From NCBI GenBank assembly GCA_018296165.2, contig JACKQL020000008.1:558001-622000 (forward strand): a stretch of DNA of 64,000 bases. The letters are read 5' to 3'. Shown here in pieces: positions 24,101 to 35,689 of this stretch. The first letter of the stretch is position 1; each line of letters opens with the position of its first letter. The position numbers were made by a program, and so were the translations under genes. The notes beneath the pieces were generated by a model. That model ran no database searches. It saw only the letters and a program-made list of their open reading frames with translations, and had not been told where the DNA came from. The stretch is from Termitomyces sp. T153. Its lineage: Eukaryota; Basidiomycota; Agaricomycetes; Agaricales; Lyophyllaceae.

Positions 24101-24653
24101 GAAGAGTTCCAGGGTCAGGTGCAGCTCAAATTTTTGAATCAGATTTTGCTGCTATAATTGATCCAGCTCTGGTTCTATAGGAACGTCGAATAATCATTGT
24201 TTCCACTGTCCGAAGTAGCACCGAATTTGTTGAATACGATCTCAGGCACACCTTGGGCTTCGTTGCAAGCCCACGTCGATTCAACGGTTAGTTTTCGGTT
24301 CCTTTCTTGAACGTCAAGCTTACAAATATTGGCACGTTCCATTAGTCGCCGTTACACGGGCACAGGCAATGTTAATTATTGTCGGCGATCCTACAGTTCT
24401 GTCTTTGGACCCCCTGTGGCGCTCTTTCCTCAACTATATACATCACAACAAGGGGTGGATTGGATCTCCTATCACTTGGGATCCTAAAGTACCGGTTGAT
24501 GAAGCGGGTGGATACGCAAAACAGATTCGGGAGGCGGCAAGAATGGATATGAACGAATTTACTCGTCGTATGGAGTCGTTGACGTTGGCAGGTGCTCAAG
24601 AAGTAATTGGAGAGGAGGCCAATGTTGATCGCCCTTGGCGTGATGTAGAGTAG
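21182..24653 (+). CDS. SF1 RNA helicase of the SDE3/MOV10 (Upf1-like) family with N-terminal zinc fingers
   Basis: Exons are 21182-21807, 21863-22345, 22398-22460, 22512-22558, 22610-22994, 23046-23612, 23668-23951, 23994-24118, 24181-24286 and 24346-24653, giving 997 residues in frame. The N-terminus has a CCCH finger (C5, C14, C19, H23) and three C2H2 fingers of U1/matrin type (C28-H50, C63-H85, C113-H134). The helicase core has GPPGTGKT (about 533-540, split by an intron), DEAGQA (about 654), NFRSHG (about 730), [10 protein letters not shown] (ending about 860) and VAVTRA (about 896). The linker [18 protein letters not shown] resembles MOV10/SDE3. That family unwinds RNA in silencing and RNA decay; a role here is inferred. 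ATG 21182 is the first in-frame start. The 42-bp intron at 23952 is in frame and could be retained. Confidence 0.9.
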
Positions 24654-24899
24654 AGAGGGTTGTAAGATTGTTGTAAGTACCATCTGCCGGATTTCCGACA
24701 CATGTGACCGGAATTTCAATGATCAAATATCTGCACTGGTCACACATTGGGGGGATGACCACTATTAAATGTTTTTAAAGAAGTGAAGCTGCTTTAGACG
24801 GACTCGGAACTTAAAAAATGTGTTCGATATGACTTCTTTGAAGCTTGTTTCGGGCATTTAATATGATATTATAATGTGACACCGAGAAAAAGAAACGTC

Positions 24900-25001
24900 G
24901 CCTCCTTGGCTCAGTTGGCTAGAGCGCAGGTCTCATAGATATATGAGGTAGCTTGGCTACGTACCATCCTGAGGTCGCAAGTTCGAGCCTTGCAGGGGGC
25001 A
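24900..25001 (+). tRNA. tRNA-Met (CAT), elongator type, with a 28-nt intron
   Basis: The acceptor arms GCCTCCT and AGGGGGC pair with one G-U, followed by discriminator A. The D arm is GCTCAGTTGGCTAGAGC and the T arm carries GGTCGC..GTTCGAGCC. The anticodon stem CAGGT/TCCTG closes a CTCATAA loop with anticodon CAT at 24934-24936. A 28-base intron at 24938-24965 interrupts the loop after position 37, the canonical place. A T-rich run shortly after the gene (about 25009-25017) can serve as a Pol III terminator. Confidence 0.95.
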
Positions 25002-25007
25002 TGTTAA

Positions 25008-25018
25008 TATTTTTTTCT
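25008..25018 (+). terminator. Pol III T-run terminator of tRNA-Met
   Basis: A run of seven T residues starts about nine bases after the tRNA 3' end, the usual Pol III stop signal. Confidence 0.7.
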
Positions 25019-25245
25019 CCGTATCTGATCTTCCGTCTTTTTTATCCTTCAATAGTGCTCTGGCAAGCAACTTCGACAGATTGAAGAATTACACTGACAA
25101 AGTCACGGGGATCCTTATTGCTTTAATCCTTCAACTGGCATCGTTGCCTTTTACACCGTTTCTGGAATGGAGAGGGCAGCCGCGGCAACCAAAAAAGTTG
25201 TCAACCTTGCGGAAAGAATGACGTAAGCAGTCAGGTTGTTCAAAC

Positions 25246-26488
25246 ATGCATTCGATGCGATGGCATCATCCACTCGAACCCACTGTCGAAAAACGTGATT
25301 TACAGAATGCTCTCCCCCACTGCTGCCGCCATTTCTTCCATCCGACTCGTGCCACGCTGACTCGCGATGGTTATGACGATTTCAAATGGAAGTCACGTAA
25401 CCACAGGAAGCAAAGGCACAAGGCACTTACGCCTGGACAACGCCCGCGCACAGGCAAGAATCTTCAACACCGTTTCGCTCATATGTCACGGCTTGAATAT
25501 TGGAACATCAGTTGGTGGGTTGCTATGGTGCGTCCCTTATTACAAGAATGACTGGTGTAGCTGCTTGATACAGTAATTTAGGCATTCACAACAGGCAGCG
25601 TCATCTGGGTCATTAACGGCTTCTTTTCCTTCCTGCCTTTGGTCAATTCCGACGTTATGATTTCCGAAGCTGGTCTAGGTTGGACAGCGTTCGTTGGAGC
25701 AACTATTTTTGAAGCAGGGTCGATATTGGGCATTTTGGAGGCGTGGAACCGTGAAGACGCAGCTGACTTTGGATGGAATTTCTATCTACTGCATCACAAG
25801 AACACTGCCAACGACATTGGTTCCGGCCACCCTGAAAAGCCGTCGAAGCAATGGATCTGGTTCACGATGGATACAAAGTACTTCCACGAACTTGGTTTCT
25901 TGGCAGCATTCTTCCAGCTTCTAGCAGCTAGTGTTTTCTGGATAAGTGGGTGAATAGTATTGGTTTCTTTGCGCGGGAATTTTTCCAATTACAGCTTACA
26001 GTTTCACTGCAATCCCGGGAATCTACACAGCAATCATCAAACACACTGGTGTGTTAGATGGCACGTTCTGGACACCACAAGTCGTCGGAGGCTGCGGATT
26101 TATCATCAGCTCGTATGCGTTCGCATCTTCGTTACGTATGAACATGTGGATCTTATACGCTGTACCACCTTTCATCCAGCACCTTGATTATGCTTGAGGC
26201 CCAGAAAGCATGGTACAAGCCCAATGTTCTCTCTCTGGGCTGGCAGATCGGCTGTATGTTTTTTTTCGGTGTAGCATGAAATTTGCGCGGACTCACTTGG
26301 TAATGCCGGCAGTTTGGAACTTCATTGGCGCTATAGGTTTCACTCTATGTGGTGCGCTGGGATACGGGGCTCAAGTCAGTTCTGGTGTCAGCTATCAAAG
26401 CTCATTATCGACGTTCTGGGGTGGATGGGCATTCTTGATCGCAAGTGTGATGCAATGGTATGAGGCTGTAAATAGTGTAGTGGAGTAA
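25246..26488 (+). CDS. fungal integral membrane protein of unknown function, five exons
   Basis: Exons are 25246-25527, 25582-25949, 26002-26112, 26180-26253 and 26313-26488, giving 336 residues in frame. The first 70 residues are basic and hydrophilic. Several hydrophobic spans follow: SVIWVINGFFSFLPL, TAFVGATIFEAGSILGIL, LGFLAAFFQLLAASVFWISG, VVGGCGFIIS, the span around GFWNFIGAIGFTLCGALGYG and FWGGWAFLIASVMQWYE. The sequence resembles a membrane-protein family I recall as widespread in Agaricomycetes but never given a function. The start at 25246 is the first plausible ATG; a further 5' exon cannot be excluded. The gene lies between the tRNA and the convergent dehydrogenase. Confidence 0.8.
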
Positions 26489-27084
26489 CTTCGGCAAATT
26501 GTTCAACAATGCAAGCTCCAATTGTCCCGCGCGGTGTCCAAGTAGTGCTGAATATTGCCATGATACTAGGTTGTTGCGTCCGTGTCTCTAGCGTCATCTA
26601 GGATTGATATATTGATGAATAGAGGTGAAGAGCCGGCGAGCATGACTAGAGTGAGCAAAATTGAAGATTTGTCTGCAATGTCACCGGCCCAATACTAAGA
26701 TAGGTTGGTATTCTACTTTGCCTACAGTCTTCTTAGTTTCGTACCCAGACCAGACAAGTGGTTCAAACGACGTCGTCCTCAGTATCCTCAAGTATGCGGA
26801 GGAGAATGATGAGAACAATCCATGGCACTAATCAAACTTGTCAATCATGCTGCTGTAGTACACTTTGCCAGTTAAGCTCAAAAGAAAAAGAAATTCATGA
26901 TGCTAAACTTTCCCCACCAATGAATGACCAGAAACAGACAATTGAGTTGGAAGAACAAGATCTTTGTGGAACAACAACTTGGCGCTTGCTTGTTGAGACG
27001 TTGTCGGTTAGATGGGCATTCGAAACACAATTATCTAAAGGTGCTTATATAAGGACAATTACTGGTTTACTCCGTCTTCCATTT

Positions 27085-28611
27085 CTATGGCTTGATTGCG
27101 ATCTTGAGCGCTCCCCTACTGCTCATCTTATCAAGGGCCTTCTGATATTCGTCAAGCTTGAAGACATCGGTGACCATCCCCTTGGTTTTGATCTTACCAC
27201 TGTCTAAGTACGCTACCGCACGGGGGAAACAGAACGTCTGCGAGAACGAGCCAATGATCTATCAGTGAATGTGAGTTGTTGTTCCTGTCTTTAGACCTGC
27301 ATAACAACTGACCCTGATCTCATCTCCAAAGATCTACACCGGCTACTAAGCATGCTTCATGGGAAAGCGAGAGAAAAAAATCTACCTTGGATGGTGGCCA
27401 GTGTACGAGTGCCTTGTTCTCATACACACCATAGATCATCAATGTACCGCCTCGCCTCACGTAGTTGATGCTCTCATTTGCAAGCTTTTCGACACCCGTC
27501 GCTTCTACTACGATGTCAAAACCATATGGGTTGTCCTCTTTCAGCTTCTGCCACTGTGCTTCAGGATTTTGCCGATCCAGCTCGATATACTCGTCGCCTG
27601 CCTCGAGCTGTCTCGCGATGTCCATCTTAATTCCTTTGTTTGCTGCGATAACAACTCGAGATGCACCATTCAATTTGAGTAGTTGGGCAAGAATGAGGCC
27701 TGTAGGTCCGGCGCCCAGCAAAAGTACTTCAACGCCAACGGGAGGATTTAGTTTGTCCAGACCATGAATGGCGCAGGCCGCAGGTTCGAGCAAAGTGGCC
27801 TCCTCGTCACTCAGATTCTCCACCTTGTAAAGCTTTTTCTGTTGGCTGGACGTAGCAAATAATATTTGGTCAGGTGCAGACAAAAAATGCTTCAAAAAGG
27901 ACGTACTAAACGACATACTCGGCGAATCCGCCATCTAGAGTCACACCGCGCGAATTAAAATTTTCACACAAGAGCGATTGGCCTCTTCGGCAGTAGAAGC
28001 AATTCTCGCACTGGATGAATGATAATCATGATTGGAAGGAAAGAAATGAGTGGCTTGCGTGGCTGTGCAAAGATCGAAAGGCGCTCACGGTAATGCCGAC
28101 GTCTGCAACGCAGCGGTCTCCAAGTTCAAAACCCTTGACATTCTTTCCGATCTTCACGACAGAACCAATTGCTTCATGTCCCGGGATTAGCTAAGACGAA
28201 AATTGGAGGGTCACAGGAACGGAGACACAGGTGCGTTCATACCGGGAACTTGGAGATAAACTCTCCCTGAAGTGATTGTTCAGAATATTTCTCACACTCT
28301 CATGATGGTGACATACATGGTGAATGTGTTGATCGGTGCCGCAAACACCTGTGTATGAATTGGCTTTTTATTTTCGGTGCAAACAATTCTAACGAACCGC
28401 AGCAGTGAACTAGAATGCGGCATCAAACTTGAAATGATATTTCGTGTAGGATACAATGGACCAACCTTTCAGAAGGACATCATCGTCACCGACTTTAGGG
28501 ATAGGCACCTCTCTGATTTCGAATTGCTCAGGCTGTGAAAGAATGATAAGGCCCAAAACTTGACAGCATCTAGAGATATGCACCCACAGCATTGTACCAG
28601 AGAGCCTTCAT
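27085..28611 (-). CDS. zinc-dependent medium-chain alcohol/polyol dehydrogenase
   Basis: Nine exons on the minus strand: 28588-28611, 28466-28532, 28317-28348, 28243-28266, 28089-28190, 27907-28010, 27386-27845, 27313-27333 and 27085-27258, giving 335 residues in frame. The catalytic zinc region is [14 protein letters not shown] (C33) with [10 protein letters not shown] (H54, E55). The structural zinc loop [15 protein letters not shown] has its four cysteines (C84, C87, C90, C98). A Rossmann motif, [11 protein letters not shown], binds NAD(P). The overall layout matches sorbitol/threonine/arabinitol-type dehydrogenases, so the substrate is probably a sugar alcohol or secondary alcohol, oxidised in the cytosol. 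The substrate cannot be fixed from sequence. The 117-bp intron 2 is long for this locus. Confidence 0.9.
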
Positions 28612-29500
28612 CGTCTTTCCTGTGAATTCAACCATGATATTTCCAAGTCAGAGCCAAAGAAAGAAAACGTGCAAGTGGAGAAGTAGAAATCCGAGTCATT
28701 TGTTACCCGGGATAGCTTATATACATGTCTTGTCCTTGTTGCTCCATCTCCACGTGGTTCCGCTCCATAGCACTACTATTACTCTACGGAACCATATTTC
28801 GGAAACAAATTGAAATGAAGACTACATATGATCTTATCCTATCCGGCCTGGCCCGTCGATCGTTCCGATAAAATCACGGGTTGACCCCAGGCAAAGAACC
28901 TCAAAGAACTTGTTCTGGCAAATTTTTCTGAGTAGGAGCCGGATCCCACTTTGCGGAACTTTGGGGTATGCCATACCGAAGGCGGAGGGTCAAAAATGGG
29001 GGTACCTTTTGAAGATGAGCTCGAAAAGGATATGAGCTTCGCTTAGCCGAACCTCTAGAGGCCCCAAAATCAGCCCCAATCCGTCTTTTTGTGGCCCAAA
29101 ATACGCTACCATACGTATCCTCTGAGGCCCGGGCCGTTCTCACGTGATAGATTTTCTGATACAAGTGACCAGGATCATGTACCAAAAACATACTTAGGCT
29201 TATACCAATGTGATGAGCAGGACCAGAGGCGTTGTCAAGCACTCTGAGCCAAGGACAAGCCAAGGAAAACGTCGAGCGGGGCTGAATGGAGCATGATCGT
29301 GCCCTTAACTACCGATCACCAGTTCCTTATTCCACAAAATTAGGGAAAAAGATCAAGAGGTACGCACCGGAGAATTCCGAGGTACCATGTAGGGGGGGGG
29401 TTCAAGGCATCCTTAAACACAAAAAAAGAAATCAATGAATCTTTCATTTAGAAAGCTGAAAATACACATAGAACCATTCATACTTGACGGAGAAACAATT
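28612..29500. other. intergenic region upstream of the dehydrogenase
   Basis: No gene can be supported. A 120-codon minus frame at 28901-29263 has no recognisable domain. The stretch has host-like CpG content and a G9 run near 29391. The dehydrogenase promoter should lie just right of 28612. Confidence 0.5.
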
Positions 29501-29599
29501 GAGGAGCAATCTTGCCTAAATCTCGACTCAGCCATATATTTTGAGTAATGTCACGTGTCATGACATCATCTCGAATGAATTTTTTTCCATCAACTTTAT

Positions 29600-32090
29600 A
29601 CAGTCGAAGTCGTCATAACCCATGGTCCCTCTGTCAAGGTCCAAAGTAATAGGTTGTTGAAGATTATGGGTCAGTGGAGGTGTCATTGTAGGTCACATAG
29701 AAGGCTTGATTTCATCAATATAGACAACAGTACATTGTTTGTATCATATACAATATATTTTAAGAATCTCGAGAGGTAAAATACCGAGTGATCATAGTAG
29801 GATGGAGTGATTTGGACCCATCAAGGCATGTTTGGCATCTGAACCTTGTGAGAATTGCCTCTAGCTTATGTGCAAATGGATCATCCATGTCAGAGATGTA
29901 ATTGAGGATTGTTGAGGCTGCAGAAAGTGCTGCTTAGCATGATTGTTTATTGCCTTTGTTGTTACCATTGTCTATCTCCTCTGTGTGATGTTGTTCCACA
30001 ACTGCTCTGTAAGTCTCCTCAATTTCTTCCTCTGTGCCATGGCTATACATCCTGTCCTCATTGACATGGTTGAGTAAATCATTGATATCCATTTAGTTAC
30101 TTTGATGAAGGACACCAATCTGTTCCAGATGAGATAGAGTATCTAGTACTTCAGTCTCACTGTTCAGAAGGGATGAGACAGGGATGGCTGGAGCAGCAAT
30201 GACTGAATCAGAATGGGTGTTGAGAAGTGTATCGGGGAGAATCCTGGATTTTTTCCAACAGTTACAGATCATTGTAGTATTGACTTCTTTCCATGCTCTG
30301 TCAGCAAGGCACATAGCTTTGAGAATATCGATGCTGTATATATCAGTAGGAGAAATGCCCCTATCATAACAATCAATGGCCTAAGTAATGAAGCTTGCAT
30401 GAAAATGAGCTCTGAAGCAACAAATGATACCAGCATCAGCTGGTTGGATGTGAGCTGTGAGATTAGGTGAAAAGTTTTCAACACAGATGTTGGTAAGGTC
30501 ATCAGGGGGAATGTGAGCACTCAAGTTGTCCTGCAACAGTAGAATTTTATGCCCATCATGTTGCAACTTGACATCCTAGTCATGGAGCCAATTCTGGTAA
30601 ATTTGTGTAGTCATCCAGGCTTTGGCATTGCTTCTGTAATTGAATCCAAGCTGGGCCCTGAATTTTCCTCCAAAAGCTTGTGGACATTCAAACTTGCTGA
30701 TGATCAAAGGAGGGAGCTTCTCAGTCACAGCACCATTCATTGTAAATGCAAAGGTCAAACACTTTTCATCCCCTTTCACACCAGACATTTGCTTGTTCAT
30801 GAGGCCACAGTCTGGTGGCATTCTGAAACAGAATGAGTATAAATGTGCTGTTAATGGATGAATAAACACATGCCCAAAAGAGTCCAGTCTCATTCATGTT
30901 GAAAATATCTATACCTCACAAACAGCTCCTGTACATGTTCCTGTTCACATTCAACATCTCTTGGATCTGCAGAACCAGCTTCTCCATAATGTTTGAAGCC
31001 TTTCAAGCCAGTTCTTTCCTTTAATTGATTCAGCCATCCTGCCCTGCACTTGAATTCTGTCCTTTCATTATCCAGTACTCCTGCAAGATCTGCAAAATGG
31101 TTCCAATTCGGTCTGAGAATCTCTCCACTAAGCCCAATTCCATTGAACATAGCCTTTGATGTCCATAATTCCAGCATCTCATTGACTCTGGAATGCTCCA
31201 CCTGCTTTTGTTGTTTGGCATCTGTCAGCTGAACACTTTCCAATGCTTTTGCATACTGTTCATGGTACCTGCTTTTGCCTTTAATCCAGGCTGAACTGGT
31301 GGGCTGTTTGAGACAAAGGTTCAGATGGATCTTGTCTCAGTGCACAGCTATTTTGCTTTGACTTGAGTCATTCTTGTGATGCCAGTCCAAAATTTTGATT
31401 CTCTGCTTCAGTGTTGCATTCTCTTTTTTGGTGAATACTGGTTCTTTCTTGCTTTTCTCCTCTTGATACACAATCTTTCTATTTTCAGGGCCTAATGCAC
31501 AATTGAGGTGAAAATTTTGATGTATTCCTTCATGACATAAGCTTTCTTTCATCACCAACAACCTTCTCCCATCCTCCTCCAAGCTCCAGAAGCCTTCCAA
31601 CAAGACTCTTTTGGTACTTCTGGTGTGATTACAACTCCACAAACCCATACTCATAATCAGAGGACTTCTTGAGAAGCTTCATAACTGCTTCCTCATCAAC
31701 TAGATTCCCTTCATGGTCTAGCTATGTCTTATCAGCCTCGGAAATTTTTCCTTCTCTTGCAAGGTGTGCAAGAAGATTATCTTTGTGTCTCGAGCTCTGA
31801 TTTGAGTTGAGAAATGCCTGCTTTCATTGTTTTCAACAGATCCTTAGGCATGGCAAATAAAATAGAGAAAGTTTTCTGCAATAAATTATTATTGAATGAT
31901 ATACAGCCAAAATGATCCAAATATTTTTGTCGGCAATCAATAGTTATTCTGTAAAGTCTGGGCTATGAACCCCTTCCAAGTCTATGGGCTATTGATTATG
32001 GGGGATTCAATGATTTCCCCTGCTAACCAAGTTGGTTAGAAGCCAAAATCCGTGGGTTATCGGCGATTATGGGTTATTTTCGGGATGAAC
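29600..32090 (-). mobile_element. pogo/Tigger-type (CENP-B-like) DNA transposon relic
   Basis: A CpG-poor block inside the host island carries a DDE_1 transposase on the minus strand. Near both ends there are ATAACCCA-type motifs (about 29617 on the plus strand, about 32050-32080 on the minus strand), which could be terminal or subterminal repeats. Exact ends and a TA duplication could not be fixed. Similar motifs cluster at 38.77-38.92 kb. Confidence 0.75.
29800..31654 (-). pseudogene. pogo/CENP-B-like DDE transposase, inactivated
   Basis: On the minus strand the N-terminal part reads SLEEDGRRLLVMKESLCHEG, then RIKILDWHHKN and KIAVH (helix-turn-helix). A CENP-B-type binding region follows (LELWTSKAMFNGIGLSGEIL and FKCRAGWLNQLKERTGLKGF). 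The DDE core reads MNETGLFW, TAHLYSFCFRMPPDCGLMNK, GDEKCLTFAFTMNG, LLLQDNLSAH and IQPADAGIICCFRAHFHASF. The first catalytic Asp of the usual MDETG is Asn (codon at 30892-30894). The C-terminus has YISDMDDPFAHKLEAILTRF. Stops and shifts separate the pieces. Confidence 0.88.
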
Positions 32091-32483
32091 ATATAACAGA
32101 CTCAGTGAAATGTCCAGTTTTACAATCATCTTGAGAGGCCATTCATGAAAAACGGACATCCCGAGGCCGAAAATAGCCAAAATGGCATTCGACAACCGGA
32201 CACAATTTGGACCTTTTCCGAACGACCTGGACATATCATGTTCGAGACAGAGAAAGGGGATTCGTCGCGTGGGAATTGTGGAAAATCATAATAGCAACTT
32301 GCGGCTGGTCATCATCAACATTAGGTACCTTAGAGCCTGGCAGCAAAATCACTTCAAATTACTTATGTACACCAAACAAACAAAAAAGTGAGGATCATCA
32401 AAATATATGGAAGGAAAGATCTAATCACATATCAATAGTTGGAGGTAAAATACGTAGAACGTTATCAGAAGGAAAGAGCGCAT
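32091..32483. other. intergenic region downstream of the phosphatase
   Basis: About 390 bp of normal-CpG DNA between the transposon relic and the phosphatase stop codon. Plus-strand frames here (32182-32539) show no domain, and I see no gene. Confidence 0.5.
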
Positions 32484-34695
32484 CTATATTCCGAATCTCC
32501 CAGCAGGAGTACATTCAGACTCAAAATCCGTCGGAGTGAGTTCCTTGACTCGTTCCCCGAATGCTGCAAGGGTGCAAAACTCGGGCGAACCAGGTAGATG
32601 TTTGCCTTTCTCTGCACATGCAGGAAGTATCATATTCTTATTCTGGTACCGCATTCTGATATCTGTGGCGTCATGACTCAAGTCAGTGTTCACGGTCTTG
32701 AGTGGTACTAACGTACAGAATTCTGGGACCGGCCGTGACTTGAAGTTTGAGAGAACGATCTGTGAGAATGACGCATCAGCCGCTCGCTGTGGGGTCACTG
32801 CAGCCTTCTTAAAAAGTTCAAAGGTGATTGAAGCCGTGAAGGCCGGCCACCTGTAGGGTCATCATATGAGCCTTATGTACTTCCCCACACTAAATCATGC
32901 CACTCACTGCTCATCGAAGACATCTAATGTGGAGCACAATGCTGCTAGAGCGGTGTCATGAGTACTGTGTATAAGGACCTTAAGTGGGTCTTGTGCGCCA
33001 TGATTCGCCTTGTGCTGCATCTTGCGAGACAAGTCGTCAAGTAATCGGCCCATGCCCAAGCGGCGAACCTCCTCTGTCTTGTCTGTATCAAGTTTGAACA
33101 CATTAGCATTGCCAATATAGACAAAGCAAGATAGGCAAGAAGCTGCTCTTACACCCTGTCAACAGAGAGATCTCAATCAAACACTATGCAGATAGATACT
33201 AAAGAACATACCTGCATACCACTCATTCACAATAGCCTTCTCCTGAATGTTATAAGGAAACATTGGCATTATATTCACACGGCCTGAGAAGGCTGACTTA
33301 CAAGAGTGTCGACGATGGCTTTGTCCTTGAATTCCGGAGGGACGTTGATACCGTGAGCTATTGCTGCACGGATTTAAAAGATGGTTCATCAACGACTGGA
33401 AACGGGAATTTGGTAACAATACCAACAGTATCCATGATGCCAGATGCTCTGGGCTTGCCGTCCACACGCACGGGGCTTCCATTCATATATTTCGAAAGAC
33501 GAGAATCGAGCTGCTGGAGGGAGGGGTTGTACGCGGCCGCAGCAGCTACAAGGCTTGTGTAACGACTCTTGAAATATCAAATGGAGAACCCTACCATGCG
33601 CAAAGCTGACTTGAAGAAGCTCTAGGCGTTTGCAGGCTGAAGTATTGCCTAACAAATTCTCATCCTTTCCATTCCTTTTGGTATGATTGAATAAATCTAG
33701 GAATACAGAGATTTATGAGGAAAACTACCTGACGAGAATGTTGGGTAACACCTTGTTATCACGTTTTTCCTGAGGATACAACCCGTGAACTATTTGGTGT
33801 AATGAAGTAATGGTTCGCGGCATGTTTGTACTCCTAGGAAGGTCTGTGTGGAAGAGAAGGACCTGACAGTAAGTATCAATACGTACCTTAAATAGACCTG
33901 ATCTGTACTCAGCAACCTATCAGGGAGAAATCCCAACCTTGTGCAAGAATTTCAGATTAATCTTCAAAGGAGAGAGATATGCGAGAACAATGGGACGAAC
34001 TTGTCGACGTAGAGAGCACGCAAAGATTTTCCGAAGTTGTAAGTCGACTGCATGAATTCGTGGATTAATCCAGACCGTGATGTTTGATGCAATACAGGCA
34101 CGACTTACTTGACGCCCTAAGTCTGTCAGCTCACCGAGCAAACTGGATGATGAATATGTTTAGCGTTTACCGTAGTTGGTATACGATATACACACCACTC
34201 GCCCTCTGCCGCTTTTCCATCTGTGCGTTCCACCATTTCCTTCTGACCACAAGCCATGGCATGAAATTGCCTCGCAGCTTTGCACAATAGCCAATGTTCC
34301 GGTATTAATGCAGGTACATTCGCGAGCCGCACACCAACCGGCGTTCTTTCCCCTATTCGCAGGTCAAACGCATCAGGAAAGGGAGTTGAGGGCTATTGCT
34401 CACCATGGCGTACATATACATGCAATTGCTCTAACACGAGTCCATTAGGTGCAATAGGGTAATTCTCGACTTCTAAAGGAACCTGCGGTGCCCGATATAG
34501 GGGCGTCCTAGAATCATCTAAGCTGCGTGTGGCACCAAAAACCATTGGGCCACTGTAGTCAACCGTTGGGTTAGAATGGTAAGCGATGTGTGTAATACTC
34601 CAAGAGACTGTTGGAGACGTGGAAGAGATGAAACTCGCGAGCGTGAAAACGATCAAGTTTGTGGATGTCTTGGATGAGCGAGACATGCGCAGCAT
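32484..34695 (-). CDS. histidine acid phosphatase (lysophosphatidic acid phosphatase/ACP6-like), 14 exons
   Basis: Minus-strand exons: 34404-34695, 34196-34352, 34109-34142, 34001-34047, 33887-33937, 33729-33833, 33595-33674, 33423-33545, 33302-33363, 33212-33242, 33153-33155, 32908-33082, 32717-32850 and 32484-32662, giving 490 residues in frame. The catalytic RHGERTPV (R96-V103) is formed across intron 1. Other family blocks are LLGELTDLGRQ, RSTNMPRTITSLHQIVHGLY, NLLGNTSACKRLELLQ, the acid motif STHDTALAAL (H370, D371) and WPAFTASITFELF. A hydrophobic N-terminus (LIVFTLASFISS) suggests a signal peptide or anchor, so it is probably extracytosolic. It hydrolyses phosphate monoesters; the substrate is not determined. 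Exon 11 is a 3-nt microexon model. A nearby alternative ATG lies at 34686. Confidence 0.87.
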
Positions 34696-35500
34696 TAGGT
34701 GCGCGGATTAGGTTGGTCCGAATGACGACCGCTGTGTACACTTAGGTCTTCACTGTACGTGCTTCGTCGTGGACTTACCAGACGGATCTTAAGGTAGTTC
34801 TGGGAACTGGAATATGTTCTTGGAATGTGCTCCGAGAACTCATCGGCAGTTGAACGCGTCAGTTTGAAAATCTCTAGGCTATAAAGAGCATAGTTCAGCA
34901 CTTTGGACCAAACTTCTGCCTAATGAGGTTTGGTTTTGGGTGGGTCCACAGATGCCCTTGGAGGCCTGCGCTTCGAAATTATCGTGCTGGTTCAATGGTG
35001 AGCTTTGGGGTCAAGACCAATGGTTTGGCTCGTCCGTGGTAAACGAGTTGGCACATATCATTGCTTTTACTGGACTGATGAATAGTTCCTCCATGGACGC
35101 AGGAAAGCACCACAGTTACCTGGTTACCAACCGAGGCAACTACTGAATTCTAGCAAACCACCAACTTCCTCGATTTTTATGCGTCGAGACCAGCTTGTCA
35201 AAGTCGAGCACTTTATAGAGTGAGTGTTCTTCTTCTGGAAAAATTGTTTAATCCAGCAGACTCGAGCCTTTTGGTGAGAAAACACGGGGAAGCGCAGGTA
35301 CAACTTCTTCCTCGAACACATGATGGCGGGACATTCTCAACGGTGATTTCCATGTAGCGAATGGCCAGCTAGATAAATCTAGCATGAGAAGTTTGACCTC
35401 ATTCGTCAAGGCATACATTAAGCAAAATGTATTACTAGGACCAGACAAAGACAGATATGTAGCATAGACATCAACTAAATCGCGCCTGGACAGTTAGTGA
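34696..35500 (-). pseudogene. degraded, unrecognised coding remnant
   Basis: Short minus-strand frames contain protein-like text: NYALYSLEIFKLTRSTADEF at 34695-34901, MLDLSSWPFATWKSPLRMSR near 35360 and EEEHSLYKVLDFDKLVS near 35200. They do not join into one frame and match no family I recognise. It may be a dead gene or a foreign insertion next to the phosphatase promoter. Confidence 0.35.
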
Positions 35501-35689
35501 CTAGTGGAAGAAAAGCCAGTTGTGTCAATCCGCCCTTGTACAAGTCTCTCAGGAGATAGCAGGCCGTTTGTGGAACGAAATCGAACTAGAGTAGACGAGG
35601 TTGGGGACGCCATGAGGGTCTTCAAAGAAGAAAGCGAGAAAATCGAGGCAGGCGACCGTCATCGAGACACCCCCTCTGGCCCCCTAAAC

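Noticed and set aside
26758..27207. 149-codon plus-strand ORF
   Set aside because: Its 3' half is antisense to the last exon of the alcohol dehydrogenase (27085-27258), and the protein has no domain.
28901..29263. 120-codon minus-strand ORF in the intergenic region
   Set aside because: No recognisable domain, no splice or start context, and no neighbour supports it.
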